NCBI GenBank assembly: GCA_944332505.1
Contig: CALVKC010000014.1
Span: 1 to 18,734, forward strand
Source: an uncultured Bacilli bacterium
GTDB lineage: Bacteria; Bacillota_I; Bacilli_A; RF39; UBA660
Direction: 5' to 3'
Length of the DNA stretch: 18,734 nucleotides
A program made the translations under genes and the position numbers. This document shows, piece after piece, positions 18,693 to 18,734 of this stretch. Under the pieces are notes generated by a model. The model saw nothing but the letters and a program-made list of their open reading frames with translations, did no database searches and was not told where the DNA came from. Position 1 is the stretch's first letter, and the number at the start of each line of letters is the position of its first letter.

Positions 18693-18734
18693 TTAAAATA
18701 TTTTGGAAATTGTACTAGCGGTACATGGGTGGCC
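18693..18734 (-). CDS. 3' end of an upstream late gene (partial)
   Basis: The frame ending at TAA 18693-18695 reads GHPCTASTISKIF. The stop sits next to the AAGGAGG of the following gene, as expected at a gene junction. It would be the end of a late structural gene, possibly of the tail or fibre group judging from its place before the lysis genes. A second frame here is also open, so the choice is tentative. Confidence 0.35.
   Translation of the reverse strand, partial: GHPCTASTISKIF

Overview
The window is a segment of a very AT-rich double-stranded DNA phage (tailed phage or closely related prophage). Every convincing gene lies on the minus strand, so transcription runs from high to low coordinates. 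AAGGAGG-type ribosome sites, the standard code (TGG for Trp; TAA, TAG and TGA all used as stops), LysM repeats on the endolysin and several phage families familiar from Clostridia and related gut Firmicutes (DUF6353, DUF5662, DUF4406) point to a low-GC Gram-positive host. No tRNA, CRISPR array, insertion sequence or integrase was seen.

Layout in order of transcription. (1) 18734-16469, end of the late region: the last codons of an upstream gene, a small ASCH/DUF3850-like protein, a holin, a membrane-anchored helper, a GH25 lysozyme with three LysM repeats, and a strong terminator. (2) 16468-16221, a non-coding gap with palindromes and a direct repeat, a candidate origin or control region. (3) 16220-10.1 kb, a run of small, mostly membrane proteins with three DUF6353 paralogues. 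Several of these genes are only 45-59 codons long. (4) About 10.1-3.8 kb, replication: a conserved phage protein, a D5-like SF3 helicase, an archaeo-eukaryotic primase (PrimPol) domain, a family-B DNA polymerase, a small membrane protein and a probable ssDNA-binding protein. (5) 3.8-0 kb, accessory genes: small helical proteins, a DUF4406 (deoxyribosyltransferase-like) protein, DUF5662, an SF2 helicase, and the start of one more gene.

The most striking structure is regulatory. Nine copies of one promoter occur: CGCG, exactly 14 nt, TATAAT, then usually AGAAAG. Each sits just after, or inside, the end of the preceding gene. Each drives a short first gene, and in eight of nine units that gene's stop codon lies in or within a few bases of a terminator-like hairpin. 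Five of the units then continue into larger genes that have no visible promoter of their own. The -10 box is so close to the ribosome site that many transcripts should start almost at the Shine-Dalgarno. The early region therefore looks built from repeated promoter / small gene / hairpin cassettes.

A second notable point is the replication module. The helicase ORF ends out of frame with the PrimPol domain just after a run of nine A residues. PrimPol is instead in frame with the polymerase, which has its own strong internal ribosome site. This suggests slippage, frameshifting, a mutation or an assembly error.
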